In this document: positions 34,278 through 38,559 of the stretch, piece by piece
Numbering within the stretch: the first letter of the stretch is position 1
Layout: every line of letters starts with the position of its first letter
Assembly: GCA_015206945.1 (NCBI GenBank)
Contig: JADEXV010000046.1
Coordinates: forward strand, 1-38,559
From: Nostocales cyanobacterium LEGE 12452
GTDB lineage: Bacteria; Cyanobacteriota; Cyanobacteriia; Cyanobacteriales; Nostocaceae
Length of the DNA: 38,559 nucleotides
Reading direction: 5' to 3'
Program-made: the position numbers and the translations under genes
Notes under the pieces: generated by a model
Seen by the model: the letters and a program-made list of their open reading frames with translations, nothing else
The model's database searches: none
Told to the model about the DNA's origin: nothing

Positions 34278-35318
34278 ATGTCCGAGAAAATTAAGTATCA
34301 ACGCCGCCGCTTTTTGAGCACTGCGGCTATGACCATTGCGACTACACAGCTAGGCAGATTCGGTTCTGCGATCGCACAATCGAGCAAAACAAAACCAGCA
34401 GTTCTGTCGGGGACAAACACGTCGTTCGGCTCACTGAGGCAGATCGATGCTGGTGTTCTAAATATCGGATACGCTGAGGTTGGTCCCGCGAATGGTCGTC
34501 CGGTAATCCTCCTGCACGGATGGCCCTACGACATTCACAGCTATGTCGATGTCGCCCCTCTCCTGGCGTCGGCGGGGTACAGGGTGATTATCCCGTATCT
34601 ACGCGGCTATGGTATGACGCGCTTTCTTTCGAGCGAGACGTTCCGGAATGGCCAGCAGTCGGCGATCGCTGTCGATATCATCGCTTTGATGGATGCTCTC
34701 AAGATCGAGAGGGCGATCCTCGCTGGTTATGATTGGGGAGCGCGAACAGCCAACATCATCGCAGCACTCTGGCCAGAGCGCTGCAAGGCGCTCGTATCCG
34801 TAAGCGGTTACTTGATTGGCAACCCTGAAGCCAACAAGACACCTCTGCCGCCGCAGGCCGAACTCGAATGGTGGTATCAATTTTATTTCGCGACGGAACG
34901 CGGCAAGCTCGGCTACGAAAAATATCGACACGATTTCAACAAGCTCATCTGGAAGCTTGCTTCGCCGCAATGGCACTTCGATGACGCGACATTCGATCGC
35001 AGCGCGGCTGCCTTCAACAACCCGGATCACGTCCAAATCGTCATCCATAACTACCGTTGGCGGCTCGGCCTGGCTGAAGGTGAGTCGAAGTATGACGAGA
35101 TTGAGAAGCGGCTCGCCGCAGCCCCTGCGATCGCCGTACCCACCATCACTCTTGAAGGTGATGCTAACGGTGCGCCGCACCCGGATGCCAGTACCTACGC
35201 AAGGAAATTCTCGAGCAAATACGCACACCGGATCGTCAAGGGCGGTGTCGGTCACAACCTCCCTCAGGAAGCACCGAGGGAGTTTACCAAGGCCGTCGTC
35301 GAAGTTGACGGTTACTGA
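34278..35318 (+). CDS. Tat-exported alpha/beta hydrolase (epoxide hydrolase/haloalkane dehalogenase class)
   Basis: 346 residues with a twin-arginine signal at the N-terminus (QRRRFLSTAAMTIATTQLG, probable cleavage after AIAQ, about 34), so it is exported folded. The mature hydrolase has the oxyanion motif HGWP (80-83), nucleophile Asp152 in GYDWG, and catalytic His326 (GVGHNLPQE). A D-type nucleophile marks the epoxide hydrolase/haloalkane or fluoroacetate dehalogenase branch, not esterases. The signal peptide is related to that of the thioredoxin-like protein at 31405. A TTGAGTTAAA motif (34249-34258) lies just upstream, inverse to the VOC operator half-site. The substrate is unknown. Confidence 0.9.
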   Translation: MSEKIKYQRRRFLSTAAMTIATTQLGRFGSAIAQSSKTKPAVLSGTNTSFGSLRQIDAGVLNIGYAEVGPANGRPVILLHGWPYDIHSYVDVAPLLASAGYRVIIPYLRGYGMTRFLSSETFRNGQQSAIAVDIIALMDALKIERAILAGYDWGARTANIIAALWPERCKALVSVSGYLIGNPEANKTPLPPQAELEWWYQFYFATERGKLGYEKYRHDFNKLIWKLASPQWHFDDATFDRSAAAFNNPDHVQIVIHNYRWRLGLAEGESKYDEIEKRLAAAPAIAVPTITLEGDANGAPHPDASTYARKFSSKYAHRIVKGGVGHNLPQEAPREFTKAVVEVDGY

Positions 35319-35372
35319 TTGGGTTTAGCCTGAGTCGTGAAATCAGACAATTTGCAGCAAGAAGAAAACATC

Positions 35373-36773
35373 ATGACCAAACTGAAAAAAGTACATTATA
35401 AAATCAAAGTCCGCACCGCAGGTGCCTTAGTCCTGCTCTCGCTATTCCTCGTCGCGCTCTTGGCGGTAACGGTATTTCTGGCACCGCCCGCTCGCCTGCT
35501 TGCACAGCAATCCGCCCTGATCGGCGCACAAACCCAGGTCGCAGCCAAGGCGATGTCTACGACGGGCTACGCCTACGCGACCGAAAACAACGCAATCCGC
35601 CCCTTCCGCGTCCACATACCGCAAGAGGCGATCGTCGATCTCCGCAAGCGCATTGCGGCGACCCGCTGGTCTGACAAGGAGACTGTCGCTGACCAGTCGC
35701 AGGGCGTGCAACTGGCGACAATGAAGGAACTCGTCCATTACTGGGGAACGAAGTACGACTGGCGGAAAGCCGAGGCGAAGCTGAATGCCTTACCACAGTT
35801 TGTAACGAACATCGACGGACTGGACATTCACTTTATTCACGTTCGCTCCAAAAATCCTAACGCTTTGCCATTGCTCATCACGCACGGATGGCCCGGATCG
35901 GTACTTGAACAGCTAAAGGTCATCGGCCCGCTGACCAATCCAACAGCCTATGGGGGACGCCCGGAGGACGCCTTCGATCTGGTCATACCGTCAATTCCCG
36001 GCTTCGGCTTCTCCGGCAAGCCAACGAGCATCGGTTGGGACCCCGACCGCATCGCCCGCGCCTGGGCAGATCTGATGAAGCGCCTCGGATACACCCGCTA
36101 TGTCGCCCAGGGCGGCGACTGGGGGTCCCCCATCTCCAGCGCAATGGCGCGCCAAGCACCGGCAGGATTACTTGGTATTCACATCAACTTGCCGGCGACG
36201 ATACCAGCCGACGTGGCTGCGGTGCTCGCCGACGGCGGGTCTGCGCCTGCGGGTCTCTCCGAGGAGGAACGCGCGGCGTTCGACTCACTCGATGCATTAA
36301 AGAACAAACGAGCCTACGCCGCGGTGATGGGTACGCGACCGCAGGTAGTCGGGTACGGTCTGACGGACTCGCCAATCGGACTCGCGGCATGGATGCTCGG
36401 GCATCCAGGCTTCGCGCAGTGGACGTACAGAGGTGGCAATTCCGAAAAGTCCCCGACGAAAGACGAGGTGCTGGACGACATTACGCTGTACTGGCTAACG
36501 AACAGTGCGGTCTCGTCAGCTCGGCTGTACTGGGAGAACAAGAACACCAGTCTCTTGAACGCGATCGCGCAGAAGACCGCCGATATCTCGCTCCCGGTGG
36601 CCATCACGGTATTTCCGGAGGAGTTATATCGCGCTCCAGAGACGTGGGCCCGACGCGCCTATCGCAACCTGAGCTACTTCCATGAGGCTGATAAGGGCGG
36701 CCACTTCCCGGCATGGGAACAGCCGCAGCTCTTCTCCGATGAGATCCGCGCGGCGTTCAGGTCACTGCGTTAG
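35373..36773 (+). CDS. Exported epoxide hydrolase (EHN domain + alpha/beta hydrolase)
   Basis: 466 residues from ATG 35373; a GTG at 35337 would only lengthen the signal region. A basic N-terminus and a long hydrophobic stretch (AGALVLLSLFLVALLAVTVF) form a signal peptide or anchor. The epoxide hydrolase N-terminal domain (about 75-190) precedes the hydrolase core: HGWPGSVLEQ, nucleophile Asp249 (GGDWGS), FPEELYRAP and catalytic His444 (GGHFPAWEQP). It converts epoxides to diols (family knowledge). Residues about 59-69 (STTGYAYA) come from the 30-bp dispersed repeat and lie between signal and EHN domain. The DNA is very GC-rich, suggesting transfer. A stub of a paralogue is at 30816. Confidence 0.92.
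   Translation: MTKLKKVHYKIKVRTAGALVLLSLFLVALLAVTVFLAPPARLLAQQSALIGAQTQVAAKAMSTTGYAYATENNAIRPFRVHIPQEAIVDLRKRIAATRWSDKETVADQSQGVQLATMKELVHYWGTKYDWRKAEAKLNALPQFVTNIDGLDIHFIHVRSKNPNALPLLITHGWPGSVLEQLKVIGPLTNPTAYGGRPEDAFDLVIPSIPGFGFSGKPTSIGWDPDRIARAWADLMKRLGYTRYVAQGGDWGSPISSAMARQAPAGLLGIHINLPATIPADVAAVLADGGSAPAGLSEEERAAFDSLDALKNKRAYAAVMGTRPQVVGYGLTDSPIGLAAWMLGHPGFAQWTYRGGNSEKSPTKDEVLDDITLYWLTNSAVSSARLYWENKNTSLLNAIAQKTADISLPVAITVFPEELYRAPETWARRAYRNLSYFHEADKGGHFPAWEQPQLFSDEIRAAFRSLR
35549..35578 (+). repeat. 30-bp dispersed repeat, copy B (inside epoxide hydrolase gene)
   Basis: Identical over 30 bases to 12062-12091, but read in a different frame (MSTTGYAYA instead of DVYDGLRLR). It lies in the linker after the signal sequence. 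A related sequence is at 20633. Confidence 0.85.
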
Positions 36774-36796
36774 TTGGAAAGAAATCGCAGGTCTGG

Positions 36797-36838
36797 CTCA
36801 ATAAAGCATTTTTAACTCAGCTATCAAAAGAGGTAACA
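36797..36838 (+). promoter_or_regulatory. Shared leader motif before the flavoprotein gene
   Basis: CTCAATAAAGCA followed by TTTTTAACTCAG (36797-36820), then the ribosome-binding site AGAGG. It resembles the CTCAATTAAAGCAA...TTTTAACTCAA arrangement before the VOC gene at 30064, but without the second arm of the inverted repeat. Confidence 0.45.
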
Positions 36839-38215
36839 ATGGAAACAGCAGATGTAATTGTGATTGGAAGTGGTCAGGGCGGAGTTCCACTGGCGGCTGA
36901 CTTTGCCAAAGCAGGTCGAAACGTCGTTTTATTTGAGCGCGATGCGTTGGGAGGCAGTTGCATAAACTATGGCTGTACTCCTTCTAAAACCTTTTTAGCC
37001 GCTGCCCATGCCGCAGGTCGCGCTCGAAAAGCCGCAAAGCTAGGCATACACGCACAGGTTGAAGTAGATTTTCCTGCGGTGATGGAGCGTGTACGTAGTA
37101 TTCGCAGCCAGTTTAACCAAGGTACTAAGCGGCGATTAGATAGTGCAGGGGTTAGAGTCGTCTGCGCTGAAGCCGCTTTCACTGGAGAACGAACTGTAAG
37201 CGGAGGCGGTGTGACGGTGCAGGCTCCGATCGTTGTTATCAACACAGGAACATCCTCTACTATTCCTGACTTTCCCGGTTTAGCTGGAACACCTTATCTA
37301 ACCAACCGAAATTTCTTTGATTTGCAGCAGATTCCACCCCGTTTGCTCGTAGTCGGCGGGGGCTATATTGCCCTGGAGTTAGGGCAGGGAATGGCGCGTT
37401 TAGGGAGCCAAACCAAATTGATTGTGCGGGGCGATCGCTTGCTGGCTCAAGAAGAATCCGATGTCAGTGCTGTGCTTGCGGATGCCTTTGAGCAAGACGG
37501 GATAAGACTGCATTTCAATGTGACGGTTCAGCAGGTTGCTTATACTAACGGTGTGTTTACCCTAACGCTGAACAATGGTGAAGTACTCGATGGGGAAGCA
37601 TTGCTGATTGCGATCGGGCGCAAACCGAATACTGGGGCATTAAATTCTGCGGTGACAGGCGTTGAATTAGATGCACAGGGTTTTATTAAAATCGACGATC
37701 AGTTTCAAACGACTTGCGCTGGAATTTATGCGATCGGAGACGCTGCCAAACAGCCTGCGTTTACGCATGTTTCTTGGGAAGACTATCGCCGCTTGAAAGC
37801 TATTCTGTGTGGCGAACAGCGGACGCGCAACGATCGCGTGTTAGGCTATGCCGTTTATACAGAGCCACAAGTGGGTCGAGTGGGTATGACGTTAGAGCAG
37901 GCTCAGAAACAGGGCATTACTGCCCGCGAAGTCACCCTGCCGATGGCTCATATCGCTCGCAGCATTGAGTGGGGGCACGATCTAGGCTTCTACCGTATGG
38001 TCATCGACACCCAGGCGAATTCGATTTTAGGAGCAACGCTGGTTGGGTACGAAACGGCTGAACTCGTGCATGTCTTTTTGTCACTTATGGAAGCTAAAGC
38101 AACGTGGCAGGTACTCGAACAATCGGTTCACATTCACCCAACTTACGGTGAGGCATTGCCCAGTCTCGCAAGGCTACTCGTTGGAGATGATATGCCAACC
38201 TGTCCCAATATGTAA
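36839..38215 (+). CDS. Mercuric reductase-like FAD/NAD(P) disulfide oxidoreductase
   Basis: 458 residues of the pyridine nucleotide-disulfide oxidoreductase family. FAD motif VIGSGQGGVPLA (8-19); redox disulfide CINYGC (Cys41/Cys46); NAD(P) motif LVVGGGYIALELG; FAD contact YAIGDAA; C-terminal dimerisation domain with the His433/Glu438 pair (HPTYGEALPSLAR). The active-site disulfide and base are intact. It lacks the N-terminal heavy-metal domain and the C-terminal vicinal cysteines of true MerA, so Hg(II) reduction is unlikely. It differs from dihydrolipoamide dehydrogenase in its CINYGC motif. Its role may be thiol or quinone redox cycling for the island enzymes (inference). It is the last complete gene in the window. 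Confidence 0.9.
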   Translation: METADVIVIGSGQGGVPLAADFAKAGRNVVLFERDALGGSCINYGCTPSKTFLAAAHAAGRARKAAKLGIHAQVEVDFPAVMERVRSIRSQFNQGTKRRLDSAGVRVVCAEAAFTGERTVSGGGVTVQAPIVVINTGTSSTIPDFPGLAGTPYLTNRNFFDLQQIPPRLLVVGGGYIALELGQGMARLGSQTKLIVRGDRLLAQEESDVSAVLADAFEQDGIRLHFNVTVQQVAYTNGVFTLTLNNGEVLDGEALLIAIGRKPNTGALNSAVTGVELDAQGFIKIDDQFQTTCAGIYAIGDAAKQPAFTHVSWEDYRRLKAILCGEQRTRNDRVLGYAVYTEPQVGRVGMTLEQAQKQGITAREVTLPMAHIARSIEWGHDLGFYRMVIDTQANSILGATLVGYETAELVHVFLSLMEAKATWQVLEQSVHIHPTYGEALPSLARLLVGDDMPTCPNM

Positions 38216-38507
38216 GCAAGGGGAAAACAATAACTACTAACTTGAATATGGGCGATCGCTTCAAGATATCTGCAAGGGGTCGCTTTTCCCATGCTGAACT
38301 ATCCAACCAAAACAAAGAACCGATTAAATGTGACAAAGATTGTTGTGATTAGCGTTCCAAGGTCTATGCTAAATGGGGGAAGTATGATTTGAAAAGCTGG
38401 TAACTTTTATTTTCTTACTTCTCCTGCCTTTTGGGAGCATCCAGTTTTGGAAGATTTATCATTTATGGGAAAATGTAAAGGGAAATAACCCTGTGCGATC
38501 GCTGACA
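38216..38507. other. Intergenic region, possible left end of an insertion sequence
   Basis: 292 bp without a gene. There is a HIP1 site at about 38250. GGGAGCATCCAGTTTTGG (38433-38450) lies 58 bp before the partial ORF and could be the terminal repeat of an insertion sequence, but the other end is outside the window. Confidence 0.3.
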
Positions 38508-38559
38508 ATGAACCAAGAGAAACAAGAACGGATCAAAGCCTGCTTACAAGAATTGTCAA
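38508..38559 (+). CDS. Partial 5' end of a gene, possibly an ISKra4-type transposase
   Basis: ATG 38508 opens a frame encoding MNQEKQERIKACLQELS before the window ends. The phrase QERIKACLQEL resembles, from memory, the start of cyanobacterial ISKra4-family transposases. Seventeen residues are too few for a firm call. Confidence 0.35.
   Translation, partial: MNQEKQERIKACLQELS

Noticed and set aside
34599..35255. Long minus-strand open frame over the alpha/beta hydrolase gene
   Set aside because: The plus-strand hydrolase has a complete catalytic set and a signal peptide; the antisense frame has no recognisable motif.
36839..38215. Mercury resistance gene merA
   Set aside because: It lacks the C-terminal vicinal cysteines and the N-terminal metal domain, and no merR, merT or merP lies nearby.

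Overview
The window is cyanobacterial chromosome, most likely from a filamentous, Nostoc-like organism. The evidence is the many HIP1 palindromes (GCGATCGC), heptameric short tandem repeats between genes, a vitamin E pathway methyltransferase close to the Synechocystis type, Ser/Thr kinases with WD40 tails, a NB-ARC/WD40 signalling ATPase, and a grpE-dnaK pair beside pilB-pilT-pilC. No tRNA, rRNA or CRISPR array was recognised.

Region 1 (1-8.7 kb) is core genome. grpE and dnaK run leftwards. pilB, pilT and pilC (type IV pilus extension motor, retraction motor and platform) run rightwards and are followed by a small protein of unknown function. Each spacer of the pilus cluster carries its own family of 7-bp repeats, arranged so that the RNA can fold back on itself.

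Region 2 (8.7-17.4 kb) is signal transduction: two Ser/Thr kinases (the second with a zinc ribbon, a membrane segment and seven WD40 repeats), a histidine kinase broken by a one-base frameshift, its OmpR-type response regulator, and a membrane sensor that stops just where its kinase domain should begin. The spacers here hold at least five MITE-like inverted-repeat elements. One of them sits exactly in the stop codon of the response regulator and has a 21-bp minisatellite inside it.

Region 3 (17.4-25.5 kb) is mostly core metabolism: an MPBQ/MSBQ methyltransferase divergent from a type II NAD(P)H:quinone oxidoreductase of the NdbB type, a HAD hydrolase, a transaldolase homologue that has lost the Schiff-base lysine, and a 1217-residue HTH/NB-ARC/pentapeptide/14xWD40 protein on the minus strand.

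Region 4 (25.8-38.2 kb) is an accessory, mosaic island, all on the plus strand. It carries small-molecule detoxification or catabolic enzymes: two VOC (glyoxalase-fold) proteins, three SDRs, a NIPSNAP protein, a nitronate monooxygenase-like flavoprotein, an exported thioredoxin-fold protein, two exported alpha/beta hydrolases with Asp nucleophiles (epoxide hydrolase/dehalogenase class), and a mercuric-reductase-like flavoprotein. Several genes are much more GC-rich than the rest of the window. Gene debris lies between them: an SDR 3' end, an epoxide hydrolase 3' end, a nitrilase 3' end and a frameshifted NmrA-like gene. This points to repeated acquisition, duplication and decay. Both VOC genes share a duplicated leader with an inverted repeat (ACTCAA-N5-TTGAGT), and related motifs lie before two further island genes, so the island may be co-regulated. 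The window ends in the first codons of what may be a transposase gene.
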